Below, piece by piece: positions 57,498 to 64,000 of a DNA stretch of 64,000 bases (position 1 is the stretch's first letter; every line of letters begins with the position of its first letter). The stretch comes from Paracoccus hibiscisoli (lineage in GTDB: Bacteria; Pseudomonadota; Alphaproteobacteria; Rhodobacterales; Rhodobacteraceae). The notes beneath the pieces are model-generated. The model did no database searches. It saw nothing but the letters and a program-made list of their open reading frames with translations, and was not told the DNA's origin. The stretch is taken from the NCBI RefSeq assembly GCF_005048265.1, contig NZ_SUNH01000005.1, positions 62,001 to 126,000 of the forward strand, read 5' to 3'. Made by a program: the position numbers and the translations under genes.

Positions 57498-58451
57498 TTA
57501 CAGGCGGGTGACGACGCGCTGCGAATAAAAATGGCGCACGTCCTCAGCGTGGCACAGCTCGGTCGCGGGGGTCATCACGGCGGCGGATGCGGCGGCGGCG
57601 CCCAGGGCCAGCGCCTCGGGGGCCGGCCAATCGCGCGCCATGGCCAGCACGAAGCCCGCGACAAAGCTGTCGCCCGCGCCGACCGCGCTGACCACCCGGA
57701 CGGGCGCGGCGGCCGCGTGCCACGCACCATCCGGTCCGGCGATGACCGATCCGTCAGCGCCGCGCGCCACGATCACCGATCGGGCGGCCCCGTTGCGCAC
57801 CAGCCCCGCCGCGAATTCCGCGCTGTCGGCACGGGTGGGCAAGGGGCGTCCGGCCAGGCCCTCGGCCTCGTGGCTGTCCATGCGCAGCACGTCCACCGGG
57901 ATCGACGACCCCGCCAGCGCGCGCAGCGCATCGCCCGACGTGTCGACCAGCAGCCGCGCCCGCCCGTCCTTGAGGCGCACGGTCAGCATCTGTTCGAACC
58001 CCGGCGCGATGCCCGGCGGGTTCGACCCCGACACCACCACCCAGCCCCCGGCCAGGGCGGCCTCGGCGATGGCGGCGATGGTGCCGGCGACCTGGGTCAT
58101 GTGCCATTCGGGGCCGGGCATGACAAAGCGGTACTGGCCCCCCGTCGCGCGGTCGGTGACGGCCAGCGACTGGCGGGTCTCTCCGGGTGCGGTCAGGCGC
58201 AGGATGTCCAGGCCGGATGCCTTGAGCATCTCGGCCATGCGCTGTCCGGTCGCGCCGCCCAAGGCCACCATGGCGGTGGACTTGCCGCCGATGATCTTGA
58301 TCGCGCGGCTGACATTGATGCCGCCGCCGCCGGGATCGACCACCGGCTTGTCGCAGCGCAGCTTGAGGTCGGGCATCACGCTGTCGGCGGCGGTGGACAG
58401 GTCCAGCGCCGGGTTCAGCGTGACGGTCAGGATCGGGGCCTGACCGCTCAT
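57498..58451 (-). CDS. PfkB family sugar kinase (1-phosphofructokinase/6-phosphofructokinase-2 type)
   Basis: A 317-residue PfkB-family kinase with TVTLNPALDLST, GGGGINVSRAIKIIGG and the C-terminal catalytic loop VVSAVGAGDSFVAGF, with Asp as base. Start and loop arrangement match PfkB/FruK (LacC group) rather than ribokinase. It phosphorylates fructose-1-P, fructose-6-P or tagatose-6-P; no fruA or other sugar-transport gene is nearby to decide. The stop is just past the terminator of the facing gene. Confidence 0.87.
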   Translation of the reverse strand: MSGQAPILTVTLNPALDLSTAADSVMPDLKLRCDKPVVDPGGGGINVSRAIKIIGGKSTAMVALGGATGQRMAEMLKASGLDILRLTAPGETRQSLAVTDRATGGQYRFVMPGPEWHMTQVAGTIAAIAEAALAGGWVVVSGSNPPGIAPGFEQMLTVRLKDGRARLLVDTSGDALRALAGSSIPVDVLRMDSHEAEGLAGRPLPTRADSAEFAAGLVRNGAARSVIVARGADGSVIAGPDGAWHAAAAPVRVVSAVGAGDSFVAGFVLAMARDWPAPEALALGAAAASAAVMTPATELCHAEDVRHFYSQRVVTRL

Positions 58452-58452
58452 C

Positions 58453-58860
58453 TCATTCCCACCACTGGTCGATGGTGGCGATGTCGTCGTCTGACCAGCC
58501 GAAATGATGCGCCATCTCGTGCGTGACGATATGGACCACCAGATCGCCCAGGCTCACGTCCCCGCGCGACGCCCATTCGTCCATGATCGGGCGGCGGTAC
58601 AGCCAGATGATGTCCGGGCCGGCCGGCTGGTCGCTGATCGACTTCTCGGTCACCGGGATGCCGTCATAGATGCCGGTCAGGTCGAACGGATCGTCGATCT
58701 GCAATTCGTCCAGCACGTCGTCGGGGGCGAATTCGGCGACGCGGATGGCGACCTGGGCGGCGGCTTCGCGAAATTCGGGGGGCAGGGTGGTCATGGCGTG
58801 CCGGGCCATGGCCTCGATCTCGGCCGCGTCGGGGGCCGTGCGGCCGTTCCAGTCACTCAT
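58453..58860 (-). CDS. Zincin-like metallopeptidase family protein
   Basis: A 135-residue protein of the small metallopeptidase family (MMP-like, formerly DUF1025) with zinc motif HEMAHHFGWSD (HExxHxxG) near residue 120, preceded by FDLTGIYDGIP and IWLYRRPIMDEWA. I use MSDWNGRTAPDA at 58860. A frame open 27 codons upstream is Cys-rich and overlaps the gltX leader, so it is rejected. It lies one base upstream of pfkB; function unknown. Confidence 0.83.
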   Translation of the reverse strand: MSDWNGRTAPDAAEIEAMARHAMTTLPPEFREAAAQVAIRVAEFAPDDVLDELQIDDPFDLTGIYDGIPVTEKSISDQPAGPDIIWLYRRPIMDEWASRGDVSLGDLVVHIVTHEMAHHFGWSDDDIATIDQWWE

Positions 58861-58940
58861 TCCAGCGCCTCCTGCATGGTCCCCCCGATATGGACAAAAA
58901 TGCCCGTCTGTGAAAGAGCAACAGCAACAGGAGACGCCCA

Positions 58941-60263
58941 ATGACCATCACCCGTTTCGCGCCATCGCCCACCGGCCACATCCATGTGGGCAACCTGCGC
59001 ACCGCGCTGTTCAACTATCTGATCGCCCGCAAGACCGGCGGCACCTTCATCCTGCGCCTGGACGACACCGACCAGGAGCGCAGCAAGCAGGAATATGTCG
59101 ACGGCATCCAGCGCGACCTGGAGTGGCTGGGCCTGCACTGGGACCGGGTCGAGCGTCAGTCGCTGCGCATGGACCGCTATCGCGCCGAGGCCGAGGCGCT
59201 CAAGGCGTCGGGCCGCCTGTATGAGGTGTTCGAGACCCCGGTCGAGCTGGACCTCAAGCGCAAGAAGCTTTTGAACATGGGCAAGCCGCCGGTTTATGAC
59301 CGCACCGGCCTGTCGCTGTCGGATGCGGACCGCGACCGCCTGCGCGCCGAGGGGCGCGAGGGATACTGGCGCTTTCTGCTGGAGCAGGAGCGGATCGAAT
59401 GGACCGACGGCATTCTGGGCGACATCTCGATCGACGCGGCCTCGGTCAGCGATCCGGTGCTGATCCGCGCCGACGGGCAGGTGCTGTACACCTTCGCCAG
59501 TTCGGTGGACGACACCGACATGGGCGTGACGGATATCGTGCGCGGGTCCGACCATGTGACGAACACCGCGACCCAGATCCAGATCATCCAGGCCATCGGC
59601 GGCACGCCCCCGCGTTTCGCGCATCATTCGCTGCTGACCGGCGCCAAGGGCGAGGAGCTGTCCAAGCGCATCGGTGCTCTGTCGCTCAAAGACCTGCGCG
59701 AGGCGGGCGTGGCGCCCGAGGCGCTCCTGGGTCTGATGGCGCGTCTGGGGTCGGGGGTGCCGGTGGGGCTGGCCTCGCTGGAGGAGCTGGCGCAGGCCTT
59801 TGATCTGGGACAGTTTGGCGCGTCTCCGACCAAGTTCGATGCCGAGGACCTGTGGCCGCTGACCCGCGAGCGCAACCAGTCGCTGCCCTTTGCGGCCGTC
59901 GCCGAGCGGATCGCGGCTCTGGGCGTGCCCGACGATCAGGCCGAGCGGTTCTGGCGCGTCGCGTCCCAGAACATCACCCGGCTGGACGATCTGGCCGATT
60001 GGTGGCGCATCTTCAACGAGGGCGCCGAGCCGCAGATCGACCCCGAGGATGCCGATTTCATCGCGCAGGCCATGACCCTGCTGCCCGAGGGACCGTTCAC
60101 CGACGCGACCTGGGGCGAATGGACGGCCGCGGTCAAGGAGGCGACCGGCCGCAAGGGCAAGGGCCTGTTCATGCCGCTGCGCAAGGCCGTGACCGGCCAG
60201 GCCCACGGCCCCGACATGTCGGACGTGATGCCGCTCTTGCGCGTGGTCAAGGCGCGCGCCTGA
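58941..60263 (+). CDS. gltX: Glutamate--tRNA ligase (short form)
   Basis: Charges tRNA-Glu and probably tRNA-Gln. 440 residues with HIGH box PTGHIHVGNL (about 10-19), DDTDQERSKQEYVDGI, and the KMSKS equivalent ELSKRIG. The C-terminal anticodon-binding domain is present. Many alphaproteobacteria carry two gltX genes; this length corresponds to the second, shorter type. A ribosome-binding site AGGAGA precedes the ATG. Confidence 0.95.
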   Translation: MTITRFAPSPTGHIHVGNLRTALFNYLIARKTGGTFILRLDDTDQERSKQEYVDGIQRDLEWLGLHWDRVERQSLRMDRYRAEAEALKASGRLYEVFETPVELDLKRKKLLNMGKPPVYDRTGLSLSDADRDRLRAEGREGYWRFLLEQERIEWTDGILGDISIDAASVSDPVLIRADGQVLYTFASSVDDTDMGVTDIVRGSDHVTNTATQIQIIQAIGGTPPRFAHHSLLTGAKGEELSKRIGALSLKDLREAGVAPEALLGLMARLGSGVPVGLASLEELAQAFDLGQFGASPTKFDAEDLWPLTRERNQSLPFAAVAERIAALGVPDDQAERFWRVASQNITRLDDLADWWRIFNEGAEPQIDPEDADFIAQAMTLLPEGPFTDATWGEWTAAVKEATGRKGKGLFMPLRKAVTGQAHGPDMSDVMPLLRVVKARA

Positions 60264-60308
60264 TTGCGTCCCACGACGGCGGGGGGCCTGCTGCCCCCCG
60301 CACCCCCC
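60263..60308 (+). repeat. Copy D of the TTGCGTCCC hairpin repeat
   Basis: ATTGCGTCCCACGACG followed by hairpin GCGGGGGGC (60279-60287), loop CTGCT, GCCCCCCGC (60293-60301), then ACCCCCC. It overlaps the gltX stop and sits before tRNA-Met, so it may terminate gltX transcription. Confidence 0.65.
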
Positions 60309-60358
60309 GCCCCGCGCGAGACGCCTCCGGGTCGCGCGGAAAAACCCGTCGAAACCGC

Positions 60359-60387
60359 TTGACGCCCCCGCGGCATTCTTTTAGATC
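60359..60387 (+). promoter_or_regulatory. Probable promoter of tRNA-Met
   Basis: TTGACG (60359-60364), 17-base spacer, TAGATC (60382-60387), placing the start a few bases before the tRNA at 60401. The -35 is near consensus; the -10 matches only at three positions. Confidence 0.55.
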
Positions 60388-60400
60388 GCCGCTACTCTGT

Positions 60401-60477
60401 GGCGGAGTAGCTCAGTTGGTTAGAGCAGCGGAATCATAATCCGCGTGTCGGGGGTTCGAGTCCCTCCTCCGCTACCA
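60401..60477 (+). tRNA. tRNA-Met (CAU), elongator type
   Basis: 77 bases with CCA encoded. The acceptor arm GGCGGAG pairs with CTCCGCT (position 1:72 is G:U), the D-loop is AGCTCAGTTGGTTAGAGC, the anticodon arm GCGGA-ATCATAA-TCCGC has anticodon CAT, and the T-arm is GGGGGTTCGAGTCCC. It lacks initiator hallmarks. CAT could also be tRNA-Ile2 with lysidine, but the sequence resembles alphaproteobacterial elongator tRNA-Met. An IS5-family element begins 249 bases downstream. Confidence 0.9.
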
Positions 60478-60486
60478 AGACCCTCC

Positions 60487-60660
60487 TCACAATCGTCTGT
60501 TCAGATTGAACGCCCTGACATGGCGGTCAGTGGCGATTTTCCGCTGTCCGTCGGATGTCTTGAGGCGGGCACGGGTTTGATGAGCCGCCTTGGGGTTCGT
60601 CACGTATCGTCCGGGGCACATGATGCGCAGGCTTTCGTGATACAGTTCTGTTCCTTGACG
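60487..60660 (-). pseudogene. Unrecognised ORF fragment between tRNA-Met and the IS5-family element
   Basis: On the minus strand a continuous frame ends at a TGA at 60487-60489 and reads ELYHESLRIMCPGRYV, then AAHQTRARLKTSDGQRK and a basic C-terminus ending NLNRRL. It has no start of its own before the IS boundary at about 60725 and looks like the tail of a gene cut by the insertion. I do not recognise it, and it may be a chance frame. Confidence 0.25.
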
Positions 60661-60744
60661 AGATGCGCCTGATGAAGGCGCTGGATCGAGCCGTCGTGAG
60701 CCCTCGGGCTAAGGGCAATAGCTAGGGTCAGGACTCGTTCTTGA

Positions 60745-61368
60745 TCACAGCCAGAACAGGACGGTTGCGGCCAATGCGATTGCGGAGAGGTAGGTTTCCG
60801 GGCACCTGTCGTAACGCGTGGCGGCACGTCTGCAGTCCTTCAGACGACCGAACATGATCTCGATGCGATTGCGGCGTTTATAGCGGCGCTTGTCGTATTT
60901 CACGGTTTTCTTGCGGGACTTCCGGCCGGGAATGCAGGCTTTTATCCCTCTGTCCTGCAACGATTTTCGCAGCCAGTCAGCATCATAACCCCGGTCCGCC
61001 AGGAACCAGTCGGCCTGCGCCAGACTGTCCAGAAGCGGCGCCGCTCCGGTGTAGTCGCTGACCTGTCCTGCCGACAGGAAAAACCGGATAGGTCTTCCTG
61101 TCGCATCGGTGACAGCGTGCAGCTTTGTGTTCCGTTCTCGGGCAAAACTGTCCACTGGACAGTTTCTTTCTCCCTCGAACCCTTTCGTTCGACCGATCAG
61201 ACGTCCGCGCGTGTCATCGGACCCCCCTTTTTGGCGCGCAGGCTACAAGCCGTGCGATGCGCCTTCAGATACGTGGCATCGATCATGATCGTCTTGGGAT
61301 CGGCGCCTTCGGCGGCCAGACCGACCATGATCCGCGCGAAGACCCCATTATCGCTCCAACGCTTCCAG
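60745..61368 (-). pseudogene. IS5-family transposase, C-terminal part
   Basis: Two frames on the minus strand. The first carries KRWSDNGVFARIMVGLAAEG, TIMIDATYLKAHRT and a stop after KKGGPMTRADV. The second, from RGRLIGRTKG, continues NTKLHAVTDATGRPIRFFL, ADWFLADRGYDADW, IPGRKSRKKTVKYDKRRYK, RRNRIEIMFGRLKD and ends FWL. The change of frame is at AAAAAGGGGGG (61222-61232), a likely programmed slippage site in this group. DDE residues are in IDATY, DRGYD and the RNRIE glutamate. About 16 extra residues with a palindrome interrupt it near 61150. Confidence 0.85.
61145..61165. repeat. 21-bp perfect palindrome in the IS5-family remnant
   Basis: AAACTGTCCA, a central C, TGGACAGTTT. It replaces the short TKGG-MNTKLHAV connection usual in this transposase, adding about 45 bases in frame. 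Origin unknown. Confidence 0.6.
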
Positions 61369-61454
61369 ATGGGATGGTTGCCGCCCTCTCCGGACGGCAT
61401 CGCGATGTGCCAAGATCGTGGTGTTCAACGCCACGCAAGGGAGAGGACGGCGAG

Positions 61455-62483
61455 ATGAAGGATATTATGATCGGGGTGGATTTGGCCAAGCAGGTTTTCC
61501 AGCTCCACGGTGCACAGAGGAGTGGCGAGATTGTGTTCCGCAAGAAGCTGTCGCGTGACCAGTTTCAGGGCTTCATGGCAGCGCAGCCTGCCTGTCTGGT
61601 GGTGTTCGAAGCCTGCGGCAGCGCACATCACTGGGCGCGTCAAATGGCGGTGCTCGGTCATGACGTCAAGCTGATCGCACCGCAATACGTGCGCCCTTTT
61701 GTGAAGCGCCAGAAGAATGACGCTGCTGATGCCGAGGCTATCGTGATCGCTGCGCGGCAGCCGGAGATGTGCTTTGTGATGCCCAAAACAAAGGAGCAAC
61801 AGGCCAAGGCCGTCGCATTCCGGAGCCGCGAACGGCTCGTCCACCAGCGCACAGAGCTTGTGAATGCGCTCCGTGCCGTGTTCTATGAATATGGACATGC
61901 CTTTCCGATCGGCATCGCTCATCTGAAGCGGATGGAAGCCGTGGTCGAAGGACCGGGCATCGACCTGCCTGAGCTTGTCATCGATGAATGCCGTGATCTG
62001 CTGGCGCAGATTGCCGAGAAAACAGAAAGAATTGCGGCGAAGACCAAGACGCTGAAGGCACTTGCGGCCCAGACCGAAACCGCACGCCTCCTGCAAACGA
62101 TGCCTGGCGTCGGCCCTTTGACGGCGCTGGCGGTCGAGGCCTTTGCGCCCGACATGGCGGAATTCAAAAGCGGCCGAAACTTCGCGGCGTGGTTGGGGCT
62201 TGTCCCGCGCCAAAACTCCTCCGGAGGCAAGGCGCGGTTGGGGCGTCTATCGAAAGCTGGCCAGAGCGATATCCGGCGCCTGCTGATCATCGGCGCGATG
62301 ACCAGGACCACGGGGGGCGCACGCAGAAGGATTGCGGCTGATGGTTGGATTGGGCGGCTTCTGGCGCGCAAGCCAGGGATGTTGGTCGGGATCGCACTGG
62401 CCAACAGGATGGCCCGGCAGATCTGGGCCATGATGACACGGCGCCAAGCCTACAGGGATCCGGCGGTGGTGGCTGCGGCATGA
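61455..62483 (+). CDS. IS110-family (IS1111 group) transposase
   Basis: A 342-residue RuvC-like DEDD recombinase. Acidic residues D9 (IMIGVDLAKQ), E52 (VVFEACG) and D89/D92 (KNDAADAEAI) are in order. The C-terminal Tnp_20 domain has TMPGVGPLTALAVEAF and FAAWLGLVPRQNSSGGKARLG with the serine-rich catalytic region. The frame is intact from an ATG with GGAC/GAG upstream to TGA, so the element could be active. Lower codon bias than its neighbours fits recent arrival. A longer frame to 61125 is an artefact crossing the element boundary. Confidence 0.93.
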   Translation: MKDIMIGVDLAKQVFQLHGAQRSGEIVFRKKLSRDQFQGFMAAQPACLVVFEACGSAHHWARQMAVLGHDVKLIAPQYVRPFVKRQKNDAADAEAIVIAARQPEMCFVMPKTKEQQAKAVAFRSRERLVHQRTELVNALRAVFYEYGHAFPIGIAHLKRMEAVVEGPGIDLPELVIDECRDLLAQIAEKTERIAAKTKTLKALAAQTETARLLQTMPGVGPLTALAVEAFAPDMAEFKSGRNFAAWLGLVPRQNSSGGKARLGRLSKAGQSDIRRLLIIGAMTRTTGGARRRIAADGWIGRLLARKPGMLVGIALANRMARQIWAMMTRRQAYRDPAVVAAA

Positions 62484-62539
62484 ACATCATGACGTGATCG
62501 CTCCTCACGGATGAAGGGGAGTGTGAGAAGCCGACGACC

Positions 62540-62705
62540 TTGAATGGGCACAACGATCGAACAGATCCGGATCAGGAAAACCAGGACAATCGCCAGAGCC
62601 AGACAGCTCGGCTTCCAGATCAGGACCTGATCCGCTGATCACCATACCGGCCCGCGGCTTCTGAAAGTGCCGCACCGAGAGGCCTGAAAGAAGACCGCAC
62701 TCGAT
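62540..62705 (+). ncRNA. Predicted bridge RNA/seekRNA of the IS1111-type element
   Basis: Right-end non-coding RNA. A 9-bp stem CGGATCAGG (62568-62576) with CCTGATCCG (62626-62634) encloses a loop whose sides read ACAATCGC (62586-62593) and GCTTCCAG (62611-62618), separated by a GAGC/GCTC hairpin. These equal the two halves of the occupied target on opposite strands. A second hairpin, GCGGC/GCCGC (62654-62658, 62669-62673), is followed by AAAGAAG (62687-62693), identical to the element's right end. Exact RNA ends are not determinable. Confidence 0.7.
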
Positions 62706-62758
62706 CACTTGCCGACAGGGACGAAAGCCTCTTGCATTACGGGCGGCAGCCAAAGAAG

Positions 62759-62991
62759 CGATTGTAGAGCGTCTTGGCCGGTCCGTATTCTCCGTTCGGG
62801 CATTCTCTCGAACCGGTGGCGTTCATGCCCTCACCATCGCACCATCGCACCATCGCAGGCCATTGCGATTGATGAAGATAATGCCGCTCAGAACCCGCAG
62901 ATCATCGACTCGCGGAGGGCCGTGGGACTTCGGGAAAGAACGGGCGAAGACGCGCCATCTGCGCCTCCGTCAGCCAGAAGAGGTTGCTTAT
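62759..62991 (-). pseudogene. IS5-family transposase, N-terminal part (damaged)
   Basis: Minus strand: from a codon ATA at the usual ATG position, SNLFWLTEAQMARLRPFFP, then a one-base shift near 62931, SHGPPRVDDLRVLSGII, FINRNGLRW, an expanded stretch with CACCATCG three times, and EYGPAKTLYNR ending at 62759 where the IS1111-type element is inserted. It continues on the other side of that element at 61366. Start and frame lesions show the transposase was dead or dying besides the insertion. Confidence 0.8.
62832..62855. repeat. CACCATCG tandem triplication
   Basis: Three exact copies of CACCATCG in the N-terminal IS5-family remnant, where the normal gene has a single short connection. Likely slippage in a non-selected sequence. 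Confidence 0.8.
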
Positions 62992-63058
62992 TGATCAGGT
63001 CTCCTTGCGGCGGCCTGAACCATCCAAAGAGCGTAAAATCAATGGGTCTGGGGTCTAG

Positions 63059-64000
63059 CGAAAACAGCCGTTCCAAGATGATCGCCGCCGATCTGACGCC
63101 GGATCGGGTAGACGGTGAGCGTGTGGGCGCCACCGGTCCGAGAGAACCCGCGAACGGACGCCATCTGCCGACAGGCCGCCAGCCGTCTTGGACGCATGGG
63201 CCTGCGCCGACGACGTCACCCTGAAGTTTTCATGCCTTTGGAAGGTTATAGCGGTGCCATCGGTTTAAGCCTGATCGTCCTGCATCATCCCGCCGGCGAG
63301 GCCAGCCTGTCGCTATGACAGGGCCGGAAAGCTCCAGCATCCGGTAGCCAAGGTCGAAAGGCGGCGCAACCTCAGGTGAACCCTTGTTGTGGACGAAGGA
63401 CCAATGTGGGGCAGGTGAAGCCCGGCGTATGGTCGGTTGGCTACGGTCGCCCGCGTGGAGCATGACCCCGCGATTGACGGCCCGGCACCCGGCACGGGTG
63501 ACCGGCAACGTCGCGTTGGGTTTGTCATGCCGGATGCAGGTCGCACGAGCGGCAGGGCGAGCCTGAGGCGTTGGTCGGGAAACCGGTCGGTCCGGGTTCG
63601 GTAAACAGCCGCGGAATTCGGCACAACGCGATGGCGGAGCGCGAATCTGAACCAACGGCAGTCGTCTGCGTGCTGTCCATGTCCGACGCGTCAGTCGTAA
63701 TCCGGCCAGCCGCAGGGCAATCCGGCCAGTCGCCAGGTTCCCGAGAGGCCTTAGGGCCTTGCCCTGTTACGAGAGCCCGATTCCCGTGACCGGCGCGCCC
63801 TCGTTTCAGCCGGCTAGGGGCGCGAAAGTGCCCGTCTAGGCGATTTGCATGAAGGCTTGTTCATGGCCCGCCTGATTTCGTTGAGCCAGTGGTGTGTGCC
63901 GTATCCAAGTGCTCGCCATCACCCTTTGACGTGTCGCCGGGTTTGGGCCGCGCCCCGAGGGCATGGGGTCGACTCGGCCAAAGGCGCCTTGCAGGCCTTG
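63059..64000. other. Gene-free region to the end of the window
   Basis: All six frames are broken into short ORFs without convincing ribosome-binding sites, codon bias or recognisable domains. There is a two-copy 20-bp imperfect tandem repeat beginning AATCCGGCCAG (63699-63718 and 63719-63738). I found no tRNA, rRNA, terminator with T run or CRISPR-like array. It may be degenerate remains of the locus the IS5-family element landed in, or an edge of a larger accessory island. Confidence 0.5.

Larger units (their letters stand above)
61369..62758 (+). mobile_element. IS110-family element of the IS1111 type, inserted into the IS5-family transposase
   Basis: Exact limits come from rejoining the interrupted host frame: TACAATCG-CT-GGAAGCGTTGG (IS5 sense) restores YNRWKRW. 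A two-base AG (CT on the other strand) is present at both junctions (61367-61368 and 62757-62758). Subterminal inverted repeats TGGTTGCCGCCC (61375-61386) and its complement TGGCTGCCGCCC (62741-62752) match 11 of 12 and lie a few bases inside each end, an IS1111 hallmark. The left non-coding end is about 86 bases and the right is 275, again as in IS1111. 1,390 bases in all. Confidence 0.9.
60726..63054 (-). mobile_element. Decayed IS5-family (IS427-like) insertion sequence, interrupted by an IS1111-type element
   Basis: Flanked by CTAG on both sides (60722-60725 and 63055-63058), the target duplication expected for this group. The transposase is on the minus strand in two pieces, and without the 1,390-base nested element about 939 bases remain. 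The ends show only a weak inverted repeat (GGTCAGGACTCGTT against CCCCAGACCCATT). Besides the nested insertion, damage includes a start codon read as ATA, a one-base shift near 62931, a triplicated 8-mer (62832-62855) and an insertion with a 21-bp palindrome (61145-61165). Confidence 0.82.

Noticed and set aside
61125..61454. N-terminal extension of the IS1111-type transposase
   Set aside because: It crosses the element boundary at 61369 into the IS5 remnant; transposase homology begins at 61455.
62831..62856. CRISPR-like array
   Set aside because: Three adjacent 8-mers without spacers, explained as slippage in the IS remnant. No cas genes in the window.
63230..63655. 141-codon minus-strand ORF
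   Set aside because: No ribosome-binding site, no homology I can name, and other frames across it are as open. It may be part of decayed DNA.
63820..64000. Possible group II intron 5' end (GTGCCCGTCTAGGCG)
   Set aside because: The start resembles GTGCG only loosely, and no domain V or reverse transcriptase gene is visible before the window ends.

Overview
The window is high-GC, densely coded alphaproteobacterial chromosome. Gene order and protein sequences point to Rhodobacteraceae, most likely Paracoccus or a close relative. Examples are rimP-nusA-ylxR-infB, def-def-def-fmt, a 42-codon ORF beside infB, a DUF6280-type gene next to efp, and alpha-type SecA, SMC and GltX. I ran no database search, so the taxonomy is inference.

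Layout. 1-2.5 kb: ftsE-ftsX-plsC (cell division and phospholipid synthesis). 2.4-5.3 kb: a DUF1127 mini-protein, accA and a PatB/MalY aminotransferase, all on the minus strand. 5.4-7.9 kb: three tandem peptide deformylase genes plus fmt (N-formyl-methionine cycle); the third deformylase has lost catalytic residues. 8-13.6 kb: secA, divergent from a periplasmic PPIase-argJ-mutT run and a 42-codon ORF. 13.7-19.3 kb: minus-strand rimP-nusA-ylxR-infB operon with a clear terminator. 19.4-25.9 kb: tspO-pip, ubiG, marR-nitrilase-grxC, comF, a methyltransferase and hemH. 26-27.9 kb: two L,D-transpeptidases around a CAP-domain lipoprotein. 27.9-33.7 kb: a tightly overlapping minus-strand operon hslO-nudL-cca-ABC exporter-RNA methyltransferase. 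33.9-38.1 kb: a Nudix hydrolase, a receiver/PP2C phosphatase divergent from an Hpt protein, ilvA and a membrane protein. 38.2-41.1 kb: argG-mogA and lrgA-lrgB. 41.2-47.7 kb: smc, ridA, a phosphodiesterase, a FemAB-like protein and a peroxiredoxin. 47.8-54.7 kb: a FAD reductase, rsmD, a class-V aminotransferase and ABC exporter-ygfZ-dinB. 54.7-60.3 kb: doxX, an MBL-fold protein, efp, a DUF6280-type gene, pfkB, a zincin-like protein and gltX. tRNA-Met(CAU) lies at 60.4 kb.

The last 3.5 kb is accessory. A decayed IS5-family (IS427-like) element, 60.73-63.05 kb, is flanked by CTAG. It is split by an intact-looking IS110-family element of the IS1111 type (61.37-62.76 kb). The 274-bp right non-coding end of that element can be folded into a bridge/seekRNA-like structure. 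The two sides of its putative target loop carry 8-nt segments identical to the two halves of the site the element actually occupies, and a second loop carries the element's own 3' end. This is the most interesting signal in the window. Beyond 63.06 kb I see no convincing gene.

Other signals are a four-copy intergenic hairpin repeat containing TTGCGTCCC, a pair of inverted TTAACCAT boxes upstream of the 42-codon ORF, and alternative hairpins in the leader of the DUF6280-type gene.
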